Assembly (NCBI RefSeq): GCF_018343545.2
Contig: NZ_JAGYPE020000042.1
Location: 1-51,979 of the forward strand
Direction of reading: 5' to 3'
DNA from: Neobacillus citreus
GTDB lineage: Bacteria > Bacillota > Bacilli > Bacillales > Cytobacillaceae
Length of the DNA stretch: 51,979 nucleotides
Shown one piece after another: positions 35,890-47,094 of the stretch. Below the pieces are notes generated by a model, which was not told the origin of the DNA, made no database searches, and worked only from the letters and a program-made list of their open reading frames with translations. Made by a program: the position numbers and the translations under genes. Each line of letters begins with the position of its first letter. Positions within the stretch are counted from its first letter, which is position 1.

Positions 35890-38245
35890 ATTCAACGACG
35901 GTGACACCTGAACCGCCTTCACCGGCTTCTCCAAAGCGGATTTTCTTGACGGAGCGATGGTTCCGCAAATACTCCTGAACTCCTTGTCTCAATGCACCTG
36001 TTCCTTTTCCATGGATAATGGAAACACGCGGATAATTGGCCAGCAGGGCATCATCAATATATTTTTCCACTTTTAAGAGAGCATCCTCATAACGTTCTCC
36101 CCTCAGGTCCAATTCAAGCTTCACATTGGAATCCCGCCCCCTAACAATCGCCAGCGGCTTCATTTCCGTTTGTTTTGTTTGAGAAGCACCGATATATTCT
36201 AAATCCTTTTCTCTAACCTTCATTTTTAAGATGCCTATCTGCACCTGCCATTCGTTATCCGAGACTTTATCCACCAGAATTCCGTTTTGGTTAAACGTAA
36301 GTACCTTTACCTCATCCCCTGGTGTGAAAGTATACTGTTTCGTTTTCTTATTGATGAGCTTATCCGATTTCTTGATTTCCGGTGCCGCACCTTCTAGGCG
36401 CCTTTTTGCTTCAATTAATTCGTGTTCTTTGATATCAGCATGCTTTTCGGTCCGCATCTTGCGAAGGTCGCGAATTACTTGTTCCGCTTCTCTTTTCGCC
36501 TCTTCGACGATTACCTCCGCCTTTTCTGCGGCTTTCTCAAGCATCGAGTCCTTCTTCTCATAAAACTCGATCATTTGCTGTTGCAAGTCTTTGTGCAGCA
36601 TTTCAGCCTGCTTTAAATAATCAAGAGCCTCATCACGGTCGTTTTCAGCCTGACGTCTACTTTCTTCAAGAGAGGCAATCATCTTGTCAATTTGATTTGT
36701 ATCCTCGCTTACATGCGATCGTGCGGCCCCAATGACCCGCTCATTCAGGCCCAGCCGTTTCGAGATTTCAAAAGCATTGCTCCGGCCTGGGACGCCTAAG
36801 AGCAGCTTATAGGTTGGACTTAATGTTTCTACATCAAACTCAACACTTGCATTTAACACACCTTCACGGTTATAGCCGTATGCTTTTAATTCCGGGTAGT
36901 GGGTTGTAGCAACCACCCTTGCTCCTCGATTATGAACTTCGTCTAGAATGGAAATGGCCAATGCAGCCCCCTCCTGCGGGTCCGTACCAGCCCCCAGTTC
37001 ATCAAACAGGACGAGGCTGTTGAAATCAACCCTTTCTAAAATGTCAACAATGTTCACCATATGAGAGGAAAATGTACTCAAGCTTTGTTCAATCGATTGC
37101 TCATCACCAATATCGGCGTAGACGGCCCCGAACACAGCCAGTTCAGAACCATCCAGGGCTGGTACTTGCAGGCCCGCCTGTGCCATCAAGGTGCATAGGC
37201 CGAGCGTTTTTAAGGTAACCGTTTTTCCCCCGGTGTTTGGACCGGTAATGACAATGGTCGTATAGTCTTTGCCGAGCATAATATCGTTCGCGACCACTTC
37301 CTCGAAAGGAATTAAGGGGTGTCTTGCCTTATATAAGGAGATTCTGCCCTCATTGTTCATCGCCGGCATAGACGCTTTTATCTTTCGCCCATAGCGGACT
37401 TTTGCAAAAACAAAATCCAAATTGGCCAAAATCTTTACAATGACCTGAAGTTCACTCTCGTATTCTGCTGCCTTGGCGGAAAGCTCTATTAAAATCCGCT
37501 CAATCTCCAGATGCTCTTTCACTCGGATATCCTGGAGCTGGTTATTCAGCTGCACAATCACTTGAGGTTCGATAAATAGCGTCTGCCCCGATGAACTTTG
37601 ATCATGAATAATCCCGCCATAATGCCCGCGGTATTCCTGCTTTACAGGTATGACAAAACGGTCATTACGAATCGTTATAATCGCATCGGAAAGCATCTTT
37701 TGAGCACTAGAAGAGCGAATCATGCTTTCCAGCTTTTCACGTACCCGCGCTTCGCTGGTACGAAGCTGATGTCTTAACGAACGAAGCAGTTCGCTTGCGC
37801 CGTCAAGGACTTCACCGCTTTCGTCAATGGCCATTTTGATGGCCTGCTCGAGATCCGTTAGTGGAATAATTTGATCCACCTGATCAAGTAATATTGGAAT
37901 TTCCGTCCTTTCCTCAGCAATTTCCTCCAAGAAACGCTTCATTTGGCGGCTTGTATGAATTGTGCTGGCAATCTGAACAAGCTCATGCGGGCTCAAAACA
38001 CCACCAATTACAGAGCGTTTTATATGCGGGCGAATATCGTGAATGCCTGAGAGCGGTACATTGCCTTTTATACGTAAAACAGTTGCCGCCTCATCTGTTT
38101 CGGCTTGCAGCTTAACGACCTCATCATAGTCTGTTGAGGGCACCAAATTTTTTATTTTTTCTCTTCCAAGGGAGGAGGAAGAATGCTCTAACAACTGCTC
38201 CCTGACCTTGGTAAACTCTAAAACCTTTAAAACTCTATCTTGCAT
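35882..38245 (-). CDS. mutS2: Endonuclease MutS2
   Basis: MutS paralogue without mismatch-recognition domains; recent work on B. subtilis links it to rescue of collided ribosomes and older work to suppression of recombination. The 787 residues have the core and lever domains, the ATPase with Walker A GPNTGGKT at 335-342 and the [11 protein letters not shown] motif. A long coiled coil covers about 510-640, and a C-terminal Smr domain has [12 protein letters not shown] and [12 protein letters not shown]. It is in the zapA-cvpA-polX-mutS2 operon. Confidence 0.97.
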   Translation of the reverse strand: MQDRVLKVLEFTKVREQLLEHSSSSLGREKIKNLVPSTDYDEVVKLQAETDEAATVLRIKGNVPLSGIHDIRPHIKRSVIGGVLSPHELVQIASTIHTSRQMKRFLEEIAEERTEIPILLDQVDQIIPLTDLEQAIKMAIDESGEVLDGASELLRSLRHQLRTSEARVREKLESMIRSSSAQKMLSDAIITIRNDRFVIPVKQEYRGHYGGIIHDQSSSGQTLFIEPQVIVQLNNQLQDIRVKEHLEIERILIELSAKAAEYESELQVIVKILANLDFVFAKVRYGRKIKASMPAMNNEGRISLYKARHPLIPFEEVVANDIMLGKDYTTIVITGPNTGGKTVTLKTLGLCTLMAQAGLQVPALDGSELAVFGAVYADIGDEQSIEQSLSTFSSHMVNIVDILERVDFNSLVLFDELGAGTDPQEGAALAISILDEVHNRGARVVATTHYPELKAYGYNREGVLNASVEFDVETLSPTYKLLLGVPGRSNAFEISKRLGLNERVIGAARSHVSEDTNQIDKMIASLEESRRQAENDRDEALDYLKQAEMLHKDLQQQMIEFYEKKDSMLEKAAEKAEVIVEEAKREAEQVIRDLRKMRTEKHADIKEHELIEAKRRLEGAAPEIKKSDKLINKKTKQYTFTPGDEVKVLTFNQNGILVDKVSDNEWQVQIGILKMKVREKDLEYIGASQTKQTEMKPLAIVRGRDSNVKLELDLRGERYEDALLKVEKYIDDALLANYPRVSIIHGKGTGALRQGVQEYLRNHRSVKKIRFGEAGEGGSGVTVVEFK

Positions 38246-38263
38246 GAGGGCGAGCCTCCTTTT

Positions 38264-39973
38264 TTATCGATTATGCAGAAAATTAAGCAAGTCCTTTTTA
38301 TCCAGGGCATTAATTACAGTTGATTTTTTAATCCAGCCTTTTTTAGCCGCGGACACACCGATTTCCATATGCTTTAATGTATCCAATTGATGGGCGTCGG
38401 TGTTGATTAATATTTTTACGCCAGCCTCCTGGGCTTTCCGTAAATGCTCTGCGGCAAGGTCAAGCCGGTTTGGATTCGCGTTCAACTCTAATGCTGTGTT
38501 CGTTTCTTTCGCCAATTGGATCAGTAGGTCCATATCCACTTCATAGCCCTCGCGACGGCCAATTTTCCGGCCGGTCGGATGGGCGATTAAATCAACATGG
38601 GCATTTTGCAGAGCGTTCTTTAGGCGCTCCATGATTTTTTCCTTTGGCTGTGAAAAAGCTGAATGGATGGAGGCGATCACAAAATCCATTTCCGCTAGAA
38701 GTTCATCATCGTAATCCAGACTTCCGTCCGGTAAAATGTCCATTTCCACACCAGATAAAATCAAAAAGTCATCATATTTTTCATTTAGCTTCTTAATTTC
38801 TTCTTTTTGCTGCAACAGTCTTTCGCGAGTTAATCCGTTCGCCACCTTCAGATACTGAGAATGGTCGGTAATAGCCATGTATTGATAGCCCCTGGCCCGG
38901 CAGGCCTCCACCATTTGTTCAACCGTATGGGCCCCATCACTCCAGGCCGAATGCATGTGCAGGTCGCCTTTGATGTCTTCAAGTTCGATTAATTCCTCAT
39001 CGGCTTTGAATGTATCTACTTCTCGGCCATCCTCTCTCACTTCAGGAGGGATAAATGGAAGGTCGAAATGCTTGAAAAATTCCTCTTCGGAAGAGAAGGT
39101 GAGGATTTCCCCTGTTTCCAAGTTTTCAACGCCGTATTCACTTATTTTTTCGCCGCGTTCCTTAGCTAATTGTCTCATCCGCACGTTATGGTCCTTTGAA
39201 CCGGTAAAATGGTGCAGCGTTGTAATAAATTCCCCCGGCTTCACCAAGCGGAAATCAACGGATATATCATAATCAAATTCCAAGGTAACTGATACCTTTG
39301 TATCCCCTGCGCCAATCACTTCTTTAATATTCGGCAATTTTAACAGCTGTTCACGGACAGTTTCTGGCTGATCAGTAGCAATGATAAAATCCAGATCCTT
39401 AATAGTTTCCCGCATCCTCCGCAGGCTTCCAGCCCTTGAGAACCGGTCAATATTGGTGAATTTCCCCAGGTTCACTTCAATCCACTCCGCAATCGGAAGC
39501 ATGTAAGCGAGGGGCAGCCGCTCTGGTCTTGTCCCCACGTTCGAGATTGCACTTAAGATTTTTTCCTCCGTCTTCTTTCCAAAACCCGCCAGCCCCTGTA
39601 CTCGGCCGGCTTCACATGCTTCTTTTAAGCTTGATACATCGGTAATTTCTAATTCCTGATAAAGCTTGGAGATTTTTTTACCACCAAGACCTGGGATTTG
39701 CAGAAGCGGAATCAAACCTGGCGGAACCTCTTCCTTTAGCTCCTTTAAAACGGTGGAAGAACCTTCCTTTATGTATTCTTCGATAACAGCAGCCGTCCCT
39801 TTGCCGATACCGGATAGTGCTGTAAAGTCGTCTATTTCTGTTAAACTTCGGTCGTCGGTCTCAAGCGCTGTGGCTGCCTTCCGAAAAGCTGAAATTTTAA
39901 AAGGATTTTCGCCCTTTAATTCCATATAAATCGCTATTGTCTCTAATAGGCGAATAACTTCTTTTTTATTCAC
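38264..39973 (-). CDS. polX: Family X DNA polymerase/3'-5' exonuclease PolX
   Basis: DNA repair polymerase for short gaps with an attached exonuclease. Helix-hairpin-helix motifs (LSGIGKGTAAVIEEY, IPGLGGKKI) come first. The palm follows with the metal aspartates in IKDLDFII and DISVDFR, and then a PHP domain beginning GDLHMHSAWSDGAHT near 340, with AHPTGRKIGRREGYE and NTDAHQ. Possible starts are GTG 39988, ATG 39979 and GTG 39973. The last, nine bases after AGGTGGAG, gives MNKKEVIRLLETIA, which aligns with B. subtilis from residue 1, and 569 residues. Confidence 0.95.
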   Translation of the reverse strand: MNKKEVIRLLETIAIYMELKGENPFKISAFRKAATALETDDRSLTEIDDFTALSGIGKGTAAVIEEYIKEGSSTVLKELKEEVPPGLIPLLQIPGLGGKKISKLYQELEITDVSSLKEACEAGRVQGLAGFGKKTEEKILSAISNVGTRPERLPLAYMLPIAEWIEVNLGKFTNIDRFSRAGSLRRMRETIKDLDFIIATDQPETVREQLLKLPNIKEVIGAGDTKVSVTLEFDYDISVDFRLVKPGEFITTLHHFTGSKDHNVRMRQLAKERGEKISEYGVENLETGEILTFSSEEEFFKHFDLPFIPPEVREDGREVDTFKADEELIELEDIKGDLHMHSAWSDGAHTVEQMVEACRARGYQYMAITDHSQYLKVANGLTRERLLQQKEEIKKLNEKYDDFLILSGVEMDILPDGSLDYDDELLAEMDFVIASIHSAFSQPKEKIMERLKNALQNAHVDLIAHPTGRKIGRREGYEVDMDLLIQLAKETNTALELNANPNRLDLAAEHLRKAQEAGVKILINTDAHQLDTLKHMEIGVSAAKKGWIKKSTVINALDKKDLLNFLHNR

Positions 39974-40061
39974 TTCCATTAACTCCACCTGCCTTTAATT
40001 AACACATTTTCATTTTAACCTTTTTTCCAACAATAGAAAAACTTCTCTGCATTAGAGAAGT

Positions 40062-40604
40062 TCACGCAGCTTTATATTCGATCCACCAGTCCTTGATCTG
40101 CTGTGAGAGGACCGGGGTGTAATTCACAATCGCCTTTGCCATGAAGGAGCCGTCTAGCATATTTTGGAAAATCTCAATTGGTAATAAGGCGCCAATATAT
40201 AATACAATAAAGATAATTAAATAGACTTCCAAAAATCCTAAAATTCCACCAGCCCATACGTTCAACAGCCTTAGTACCGGTAAATGGGCGATAAAATCAA
40301 ACATGGACCCGATAATCTGCATAATCACCTTTACAGCAAAAAAGATAATAACAAAAGCAATCGCCCGATAAAAGGCGGTCTCCATGTTTGCGGCATCAGT
40401 GATAATTTTTAATGCCGTATCCTCACCAAGGTTTGGGTAAGGAATCCAAAGGGTCAGTTTTGGCGCAAGTTCGTCGTAGTAAATATAGGCGGCGATGTAG
40501 GCAATGATGAACCCTGTTAAATGTACAAGCTGCAGAATAAAGCCTCTTTTAAGGCCGACAAAAAAACCAATAATCAAAAATAAAATAATTACTAAATCTA
40601 ACAT
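40062..40604 (-). CDS. cvpA: CvpA family membrane protein YshB
   Basis: A 180-residue protein with four membrane helices and the family phrases DLVIILFLIIGFFVGLKRGFILQ at the N-terminus and LNVWAGGILGFLEVYLII near 115. CvpA relatives are linked to colicin V production in E. coli, but the role in Bacillus is unknown. It lies 5 bases after zapA and 73 bases before polX in the same operon. Confidence 0.9.
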   Translation of the reverse strand: MLDLVIILFLIIGFFVGLKRGFILQLVHLTGFIIAYIAAYIYYDELAPKLTLWIPYPNLGEDTALKIITDAANMETAFYRAIAFVIIFFAVKVIMQIIGSMFDFIAHLPVLRLLNVWAGGILGFLEVYLIIFIVLYIGALLPIEIFQNMLDGSFMAKAIVNYTPVLSQQIKDWWIEYKAA

Positions 40605-40609
40605 TGTTT

Positions 40610-40870
40610 TTATTCCTTTTCTTTTTGAAGTTCTATCGTCAGTCGTTCCATCTCTTCTTTTATTTTGATATAATCATTGACTGCGTTAACTGCTGTTAAA
40701 ACTGCAAGTTTATTTACCTCGAGTCCTGGATTCTTAGAACTAATTTCGCGCATTTTAGCGTTGACCAACGATGCTACATAGCGAATATGACTCGGACTTT
40801 CCGTGCCTAAGATCACGTATTGTTGCCCGTAAATTTCTACGGTAATTCTATTTTTCTGAGTATTCGACAA
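40610..40870 (-). CDS. zapA: Cell division protein ZapA
   Basis: Binds FtsZ and cross-links protofilaments at the division site. The 86 residues carry the N-terminal beta-rich domain ([33 protein letters not shown]) and a C-terminal coiled coil that tetramerises ([21 protein letters not shown]). First gene of the polX-mutS2 operon and divergent from rnhC, as in B. subtilis. Confidence 0.96.
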   Translation of the reverse strand: MSNTQKNRITVEIYGQQYVILGTESPSHIRYVASLVNAKMREISSKNPGLEVNKLAVLTAVNAVNDYIKIKEEMERLTIELQKEKE

Positions 40871-40974
40871 TGTTAATGCCCCTTTCAGGAATCCTACAGT
40901 ATATCATAACATGAAAAGATTAAAGTCGAAAAGTTGTAATAATGAATATATTTAATAGAAATGTGGTGCTTTTA

Positions 40975-41943
40975 ATGGCAAATGTTGTTTTAGTATGTAA
41001 TATGAATACAATTTTAAAGATGAAAGACTTTTACAGCAAGCATTTAACGGATAAGGTTCCGCCCGGAAGCGTGTTTGCCGCGAAAACTCCCGGTTGTGCC
41101 ATTACCGCTTATAAATCGGGAAAGGTTTTGTTTCAGGGGAATGATTGTGAGAAGGAAGCGGGAAGATGGGGCGGGGCCGCTTCAGGAGCCGGGCCTGCCA
41201 CGAAGGCAGCCGGCAATGGAAAAATGACGTCTTCCTCTGCCAAGGCAGGGGCGGGGCTTCCGGCCGGTTTTAGTGAATGGTCTGTCATTGGTTCGGATGA
41301 AGTCGGAACTGGGGACTTCTTCGGTCCGATTACGGTTGTCGCTGCTTATGTACGGAAAAAGGATATTCCTTTATTAAAAGAATTGGGAGTTAGAGATTCG
41401 AAGGATTTAAACGATGACAAAATAATTGAAATCGCAAAGGTGATCAAGGATATTGTTCCCTTTAGCCTCATGACATTAAAAAATGAAAAGTATAATCAGG
41501 TTCAGGCGGCAGGAATGTCACAGGGAAAAATGAAGGCATTGCTTCATAACCAGGCGATATTGAAGGTTTTAGAAAAAATTTCACCGGAGAAGCCTGACGC
41601 TGTTTTAATTGACCAATTTGTGCAGTCGGGAACCTATTATCAGCATCTTAAAGGGCAGAAATCCATTGTTAGGGAGAATGTTTATTTCAGCACGAAGGCC
41701 GAGGGCATCCATTTAGCCGTGGCCGCAGCAAGTATTCTCGCCCGGTATGCTTTTATCCAATACATCGATAAACTCAGCGAAGCGGCCGGTTTTCGCCTGC
41801 CGAAAGGGGCCGGGTCTCAGGTGGATGAGGCTGCTGCCAAGCTTATTTTGAAAAAAGGGCAAAGAGTGCTGCCGGGGTTTGTGAAGATTCATTTTGCAAA
41901 TACGGATAAGGCGCTGGCATTAGTTAATAAAAAGAAGAAGTAA
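40975..41943 (+). CDS. rnhC: Ribonuclease HIII
   Basis: Removes RNA from RNA-DNA hybrids, including R-loops. An N-terminal TBP-like substrate-binding domain ([34 protein letters not shown]) is joined to the RNase HII-like catalytic domain, with the DEDE residues starting in [14 protein letters not shown]. The linker, about 41160-41270, is rich in Gly, Ala and Ser and conspicuously GC-rich. The ORF opens at 40942, but that ATG has no ribosome binding site. The ATG at 40975 fits the length of the family better (322 residues). Confidence 0.94.
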   Translation: MANVVLVCNMNTILKMKDFYSKHLTDKVPPGSVFAAKTPGCAITAYKSGKVLFQGNDCEKEAGRWGGAASGAGPATKAAGNGKMTSSSAKAGAGLPAGFSEWSVIGSDEVGTGDFFGPITVVAAYVRKKDIPLLKELGVRDSKDLNDDKIIEIAKVIKDIVPFSLMTLKNEKYNQVQAAGMSQGKMKALLHNQAILKVLEKISPEKPDAVLIDQFVQSGTYYQHLKGQKSIVRENVYFSTKAEGIHLAVAAASILARYAFIQYIDKLSEAAGFRLPKGAGSQVDEAAAKLILKKGQRVLPGFVKIHFANTDKALALVNKKKK

Positions 41944-41963
41944 GATTTTGGGGAGGGGTCAAA

Positions 41964-42251
41964 TTGAGATTAAGTGATGAAGAAGTTGCTTTAGTGCTTA
42001 ATAGTCTAACCGGCTGGAAACTGGACGGCAAGTTCATCGTAAAAAAGTACCGCTTTCAAGAATTTTTAAAAGGGATTGCATTCGTTAATGACATCGCCCA
42101 ATTATCCGAAGAAAAAAATCACCATCCATTCATATCGATTGACTATAAAATGGTCACTTTAAAAATAACCTCCTGGCATGCTGGAGGTTTAACTGACCTA
42201 GATATCTCCCTTGCAAAACAATATGACACCCTCTACGAAAAATACAACTAA
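41964..42251 (+). CDS. 4a-hydroxytetrahydrobiopterin dehydratase (pterin-4a-carbinolamine dehydratase)
   Basis: Recycles the hydroxylated pterin made by aromatic amino acid hydroxylases. The 95 residues show the family core [20 protein letters not shown] with the catalytic histidines, and [19 protein letters not shown]. The start is TTG after GGGGAGGGG. It follows rnhC by 20 bases and may be cotranscribed. No hydroxylase is in the window. The gene is not at this place in B. subtilis as I recall it. Confidence 0.9.
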   Translation: MRLSDEEVALVLNSLTGWKLDGKFIVKKYRFQEFLKGIAFVNDIAQLSEEKNHHPFISIDYKMVTLKITSWHAGGLTDLDISLAKQYDTLYEKYN

Positions 42252-42254
42252 ACG

Positions 42255-42290
42255 CAAAAAGAGTATCCACGCCAATGGATACTCTTTTTT
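42255..42290. terminator. Bidirectional terminator between the pterin dehydratase gene and pheT
   Basis: AAAAAGAGTATCCA-CGCCAA-TGGATACTCTTTTTT. A and T runs flank the stem on both strands, so it works for both convergent units. Confidence 0.95.
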
Positions 42291-42295
42291 AATAC

Positions 42296-44710
42296 TTATC
42301 CCCTTAAAACCGCACCTGCTTGCTCTTTTAATGCCTCAAGCACGCGCGCGTGAACCTTTGTTACCTCTTCATCTGTCAAAGTACGTTCTGGATCCACATA
42401 TTTCAATGAGAACGCAATCGACTTCTTGCCTTCCTCCATCTTATCGCCCTCATATAAATCAAAGACATAAGCTTCTTTCAAAAGAGGTGAACCAGCTTTA
42501 ACGATAATATCCTTCAACGTGCCTGACACCGTTTCTCTGTTTACTACAAGAGCAATGTCTCTTGTAATGGATGGGTAGCGCGGAATAGACTGATATTGCA
42601 GTGCTTCCGTTTCTACACCAAGAACTGCTTTTAATGATAATTCAAATACATAGGTATCTTTTAAATCTAGGTCTTTTTGGACGCTTGGATGCAGCTGGCC
42701 GGCAAACCCGATTTTCGAGCCATCCAACCGGATTTCAGCGGTGCGCCCTGGGTGCATGCCTTCTACTTGTGCTTGAACATATGAGACACGTTCTGTCAGA
42801 CCTAGCTTTGCGAATAATCCTTCCAAAATACCTTTTAAAACGAAGAAATCAACAGGTTTCTTTTCGCCCTGCCAAGAATGATTGTTCCAAAGACCGGTAA
42901 TCGCTCCAGCCAAATGCTCTTTTTCTTCAGGAAGAACTTCCACACCGTTGGATAAAAAGACATTTCCGGTTTCGTATACTGCTAGGCTGTCATTTTGACG
43001 AGCACTGTTGTATTTCAATACTTCCAGCAGCTGTGGCAGGATGCTTAGGCGAAGTATACTGCGGTCTTCGCTCATTGGCATCGCCAGGCGAATGAAATCC
43101 CGCTTTTCCATAGCAAACTGAGATGCTTTTTCTTCACTTGTTAAAGAATAAGTTACGGCCTGGTACAGACCGGCTCCTTCTAAATAAGCACGGACGACAC
43201 GGCGTTTCTTTTGGTATTCAGATAGCTTTCCTGGTGTTGTGGAACCAATCGGCAAGGTTTTCGGGATGTTGTCATAGCCGAATAGGCGGGCAACCTCTTC
43301 GAGTAAATCCTCTTCGATTTTGATATCGCCGCGGCGTGTTGGTGCCGTTACAGTAACCGTGTCCCCTTCAACAGAAACCCCAAATTGAAGGCGGTTGAAG
43401 ATGGCTTCCACATCCTTCATTTCAAGGCCGGTTCCAAGTACGCGATTGATTTTTTCAAGAGTAACTGAAACCACTGCCGGCTCAACAGTTAATGTATCAA
43501 CCTCTGCTGCACCTTCTAACACTTCACCGCCAGCGTACTTAGCCATTAAGTAAGCTGCACGTTCACCAGCAACACGTACACGGTTCGGGTCTACCCCTTT
43601 TTCAAACCGGGCGCTAGCTTCACTGCGCAGGCCGTGATCTTTAGACGCTTTTCTTACTGTTGCTCCGTTAAAATAAGCTGCTTCCAATAACACAGTAGTC
43701 GTATCAGAAGTTACCTCAGAATTGGCACCGCCCATTACACCAGCAAGCGCAACAGGTTCTGTTCCGTTCGTGATCACTAAATGGTCAGCCGTTAATGTGC
43801 GCTCTACATCATCAAGCGTCACAAATTTCTCGCCATCATTCGCACGACGGACAAGGATTTCTTTTGAACCTAAACGGTCGTAGTCAAACGCATGAAGCGG
43901 CTGGCCATATTCGAGAAGAATGTAGTTTGTGATATCAACCACGTTATTGTGCGGACGGATTCCCGCAGACATTAAGCGGGTTTGCATCCAAAGTGGTGAC
44001 GGCCCGATTTTCACATTTTTAATCATTTTCGCAACGTATAGCGGATTATCCTCAGTCGCCTCGACAACAACCTTTACATAATCCGTTGCCTTTTCACTAA
44101 GCGGCTCTAGGCTTGTTTCCGGAAGCGTAACCTCTCTGCCAAGAATCGCTGCCACTTCATAAGCAACACCTAACATGCTTAAGCAATCAGCACGGTTTGG
44201 CGTTAACCCAAGTTCAAGAACTTCGTCGTCGCGATTCAACAAGGCAAGTGCATCTGTCCCGACCTCTGCATCTGCTGGAAAAACAAAGATTCCTTCTGCG
44301 TATTCTTTAGGAACAATTTTTCCTTCCATGCCAAGCTCTTGTAGAGAACAAATCATACCATTTGATTCTTCCCCGCGAAGCTTCGCTTTTTTGATTTTAA
44401 AATTGCCTGGAAGCACGGCGCCTACTTTCGCAACGGCAACCTTTTGTCCTTGGGCGACATTCGGTGCACCGCAAATAATTTGAACCGGCTCACCTTCGCC
44501 AATATCAACCTGGCACTTGCTTAATTTATCGGCATTTGGATGCTGCACGCGTTCTACAACGTGACCAACAACTACACCCTTAATGCCCTCATTCAGGATT
44601 TCTACACCTTCTACTTCAATCCCGCTTTTGGTAATTTTTCCAGCTAATTCATTTGCCGAAACTCCAGTTAAGTCTACGTAATCCTGGAGCCATTTATATG
44701 AAACGAACAT
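42296..44710 (-). CDS. pheT: Phenylalanine-tRNA ligase beta subunit
   Basis: The 804-residue beta subunit of the alpha2-beta2 enzyme. It has the N-terminal tRNA-binding (EMAP-like) domain with [20 protein letters not shown] near 52. The B3/B4 editing domain follows, then the B5 domain ([12 protein letters not shown]), the catalytic-like core ([15 protein letters not shown] precedes it), and a C-terminal ferredoxin-fold anticodon-binding domain ([16 protein letters not shown]). It follows pheS by 12 bases and is controlled by the same T-box. Confidence 0.98.
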   Translation of the reverse strand: MFVSYKWLQDYVDLTGVSANELAGKITKSGIEVEGVEILNEGIKGVVVGHVVERVQHPNADKLSKCQVDIGEGEPVQIICGAPNVAQGQKVAVAKVGAVLPGNFKIKKAKLRGEESNGMICSLQELGMEGKIVPKEYAEGIFVFPADAEVGTDALALLNRDDEVLELGLTPNRADCLSMLGVAYEVAAILGREVTLPETSLEPLSEKATDYVKVVVEATEDNPLYVAKMIKNVKIGPSPLWMQTRLMSAGIRPHNNVVDITNYILLEYGQPLHAFDYDRLGSKEILVRRANDGEKFVTLDDVERTLTADHLVITNGTEPVALAGVMGGANSEVTSDTTTVLLEAAYFNGATVRKASKDHGLRSEASARFEKGVDPNRVRVAGERAAYLMAKYAGGEVLEGAAEVDTLTVEPAVVSVTLEKINRVLGTGLEMKDVEAIFNRLQFGVSVEGDTVTVTAPTRRGDIKIEEDLLEEVARLFGYDNIPKTLPIGSTTPGKLSEYQKKRRVVRAYLEGAGLYQAVTYSLTSEEKASQFAMEKRDFIRLAMPMSEDRSILRLSILPQLLEVLKYNSARQNDSLAVYETGNVFLSNGVEVLPEEKEHLAGAITGLWNNHSWQGEKKPVDFFVLKGILEGLFAKLGLTERVSYVQAQVEGMHPGRTAEIRLDGSKIGFAGQLHPSVQKDLDLKDTYVFELSLKAVLGVETEALQYQSIPRYPSITRDIALVVNRETVSGTLKDIIVKAGSPLLKEAYVFDLYEGDKMEEGKKSIAFSLKYVDPERTLTDEEVTKVHARVLEALKEQAGAVLRG

Positions 44711-44722
44711 ATCGTCAACCTC

Positions 44723-45760
44723 CTATTCTTCCACCGAAAATTGCTTTAAGAAACGAACATCATTTGTATAGAAATGACGGATATCATCAACACCGTATTT
44801 CAGCATCGCAATCCGCTCAGGTCCCATTCCAAAAGCAAATCCAGTGTATTTCTTTGAATCATAGCCAGCCATCTCAAGTACGTTTGGATGAACCATTCCT
44901 GCGCCAAGGATTTCAATCCAGCCTGTCTGCTTACAAACATTACAGCCATGGCCGCCGCATACTTTACAGGAAATATCCATCTCAACGGAAGGTTCTGTGA
45001 ATGGGAAAAAGCTTGGGCGAAGACGGATTTCACGGTCTTGGCCGAACATCTTTTTAGCAAATACATCCAATGTTCCCTTAAGGTCACTCATGCGGATATT
45101 TTCGCCTACCACTAAGCCCTCAATTTGCATGAACTGATGTGAGTGCGTCGCATCATCATTGTCGCGGCGGTATACTTTACCAGGGCAGATGATTTTGATC
45201 GGACCTTTGCCGTTGTTCTTTTCCATCGTCCGGGCCTGAACCGGCGATGTATGGGTGCGAAGCAAGATTTCTTCCGTAATGTAGAAGGAATCTTGCATGT
45301 CGCGGGCTGGGTGGCCTTTCGGCAGGTTCAACGCTTCGAAGTTATAATAATCCTGCTCTACCTCAGGTCCTTCTGCTATTTCATAGCCCATTCCGATAAA
45401 CAAGTCTTCGATTTCCTCGATGATTTTTGTTAATGGATGATGGTTCCCAACCTTAACAGGACGCCCTGGAAGGGTGACGTCAATGCTTTCAGAAGCCAAT
45501 TTTTCTAAGACAGCAGCTTCTTCCAGGTGATTTTGCTTAGCTTCGATTTTAGCAGCGATGGCTTCACGTACTTCATTAGCGAGAGCTCCAATCACCGGAC
45601 GCTCTTCCGCCGATAATTTGCCCATGCCACGCAATACCTCGGTAATCGGGCCTTTTTTCCCTAAATATGCAACACGGATGTCATTCAAGTCTTTTAAGCT
45701 TGAAGACTGTTCCACTTTCTGAATTGCTTCTTCCTGCAATTCTTTTAAACGCTCTTGCAT
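44723..45760 (-). CDS. pheS: Phenylalanine-tRNA ligase alpha subunit
   Basis: Catalytic subunit charging tRNA-Phe. An N-terminal coiled coil ([18 protein letters not shown]) precedes the class II core, with motif 2 in [21 protein letters not shown] residues, the Phe-pocket [14 protein letters not shown] at the C-terminus and the [12 protein letters not shown] segment. The ORF opens at 45811, but AAAGGAGGAAACAAA precedes the ATG at 45760, giving 344 residues as in B. subtilis. Confidence 0.98.
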   Translation of the reverse strand: MQERLKELQEEAIQKVEQSSSLKDLNDIRVAYLGKKGPITEVLRGMGKLSAEERPVIGALANEVREAIAAKIEAKQNHLEEAAVLEKLASESIDVTLPGRPVKVGNHHPLTKIIEEIEDLFIGMGYEIAEGPEVEQDYYNFEALNLPKGHPARDMQDSFYITEEILLRTHTSPVQARTMEKNNGKGPIKIICPGKVYRRDNDDATHSHQFMQIEGLVVGENIRMSDLKGTLDVFAKKMFGQDREIRLRPSFFPFTEPSVEMDISCKVCGGHGCNVCKQTGWIEILGAGMVHPNVLEMAGYDSKKYTGFAFGMGPERIAMLKYGVDDIRHFYTNDVRFLKQFSVEE

Positions 45761-45792
45761 TTTGTTTCCTCCTTTATTTTTTATGTAAAAAA

Positions 45793-46055
45793 TAAAAAAC
45801 CCCGCCCCCAAAAAAGGGACGAGGTATTAGATCGCGGTACCACCCTTGTAAACACGTATGTATACACATATTGTGTTCGCTTCATTCAGATAACGGCTGT
45901 AGCCGGGCGCATCTTTACATCTCCAACGGAAATGGTCCCGATGCCGACTCGGGAGGTGAACTTCTCCTGCCCTGTCCATAAAAGTGCTTTCAGTCGCGGC
46001 ACTTTCTCCCTAAAAATGGCCATTTGACAAGATACTCTTCTCCGTCATTGTCTTT
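45793..46055 (-). promoter_or_regulatory. Phe-specific T-box leader of pheST
   Basis: The T-box sequence AGGGTGGTACCGCG is at plus 45833-45846. Stem I further upstream contains a specifier UUC (plus 45958-45960) in the context GUUCACC, a phenylalanine codon matching the downstream genes. The terminator at 45793-45826 pairs CCTCGTCCC with GGGGGCGGGG (some G-U) and is followed by a T run. Uncharged tRNA-Phe should favour the antiterminator. This accounts for the 346-base gap between pheS and ysgA. Confidence 0.96.
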
Positions 46056-46107
46056 TAAATATCAACATTGTTGATTATTATATACTAATTTTTTGAGTGT
46101 TTCAAAT

Positions 46108-46863
46108 TTATTTTTTCAAGTAATATAAAAGAATTCCTGCCGCAACCGCGACATTCAGCGATTCGCTTTTGCCGTAAATCGGAATATAAAGGTTGGCGGT
46201 TGTTTGGGACAGAAGTTCTTTATCCATGCCGCTCCCTTCATTGCCGACAATCAGGGCGAAAGCTTCACCGGTTGAAATATCAGTATATGCAGAAGCTCCC
46301 TCAAGTGCTGTTCCATACACAGGTATATTTTTTTCTTTCAGTTTTGCCGTCCATTCTTGAAGGTCGCCTCTTATGATTGAAAGGTGAAAGTGACTTCCTT
46401 GAGCGGAACGCAGAACCTTTCCGTTAAAGACATCGACGCTGCCTTTGCCTACAATTACCGCATCGATTCCCGCCGCATCTGCTGTCCGAATCATCGTGCC
46501 GAGATTTCCCGGATCTTGAACAGCATCGATTAGGAGGTACGTTTTTGCATTTTTCAAGTCTGTTTTTTGATCGGTTTGCCGGCAGACAGCATAAATCCCC
46601 TGGGGCGTTTCCGTTTCCGATAAGGAATCGGCGATTTCCTCCGTCACCATGTAAATGGGTGTCTGACCAGCATCGAGGCGAGGCGGCACACCTATTTTTT
46701 CAGAAATAATGATTTCTAAAACCTGTTCATCCTGTTTAAGTGCTTCTTCCACTAAATGAAAGCCTTCCACTAAAAATGTATCTGAGCGGTCTCGCTCTTT
46801 TTTCGTTAAAAGCTTTTTCCATTGCTTAACCTGCGGATTTTGCTGCGATTGTATATATTTCAA
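46108..46863 (-). CDS. ysgA: TrmH/SpoU-family RNA 2'-O-ribose methyltransferase YsgA
   Basis: A 251-residue SPOUT methyltransferase that probably modifies 23S rRNA; the target nucleotide is not known to me. The N-terminal substrate-binding domain contains KERDRSDTFLVEGFHLVEEAL. The SPOUT knot has DAVQDPGNLGTMIRTADAAG near 110, ALIVGNEGSGM near 205 and SLNVAVAAGILLY at the end, which together form the SAM site. Position beside pheS and sspI matches B. subtilis. Confidence 0.93.
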   Translation of the reverse strand: MKYIQSQQNPQVKQWKKLLTKKERDRSDTFLVEGFHLVEEALKQDEQVLEIIISEKIGVPPRLDAGQTPIYMVTEEIADSLSETETPQGIYAVCRQTDQKTDLKNAKTYLLIDAVQDPGNLGTMIRTADAAGIDAVIVGKGSVDVFNGKVLRSAQGSHFHLSIIRGDLQEWTAKLKEKNIPVYGTALEGASAYTDISTGEAFALIVGNEGSGMDKELLSQTTANLYIPIYGKSESLNVAVAAGILLYYLKK

Positions 46864-46949
46864 TTTTGTTTCCCCTTTAAAAAATTACTCTGATTTTAAC
46901 ATTATAGCCCAATTAAAATACATATTAAAACCAAAATTAGAAATGATAA

Positions 46950-47060
46950 TAAATGAAAACTCGCTGATTGGCGAGTCCGATAGGACGAAGACAGAAGCGT
47001 AGTTGAATTTATGCGTTAGGGAATTATATATTTGGGGAATTTTATAATTCCCTATTAGCT
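46950..47060 (-). repeat. Dispersed structured repeat, copy 3
   Basis: Reading the minus strand: AGCTAATA, a long hairpin formed by TAGGGAATTATA and TATAATTCCCTA (plus 47017-47028 and 47043-47054), GCATAAATTCAACTAC, GTCC-TATC-GGAC, ACTCGC-CAATCA-GCGAGT, TTTTCATTTA. It fills half of the divergent ysgA-sspI gap. It matches copy 2 along its full length apart from the arms of the first hairpin. Confidence 0.85.
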
Positions 47061-47094
47061 AAAGAATTTAAGCTTAAAGAAGGAGTGGCCCATT

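Noticed and set aside
45755..46027. 90-codon plus-strand ORF upstream of pheS
   Set aside because: It runs antisense through the T-box leader, whose conserved blocks explain the sequence.
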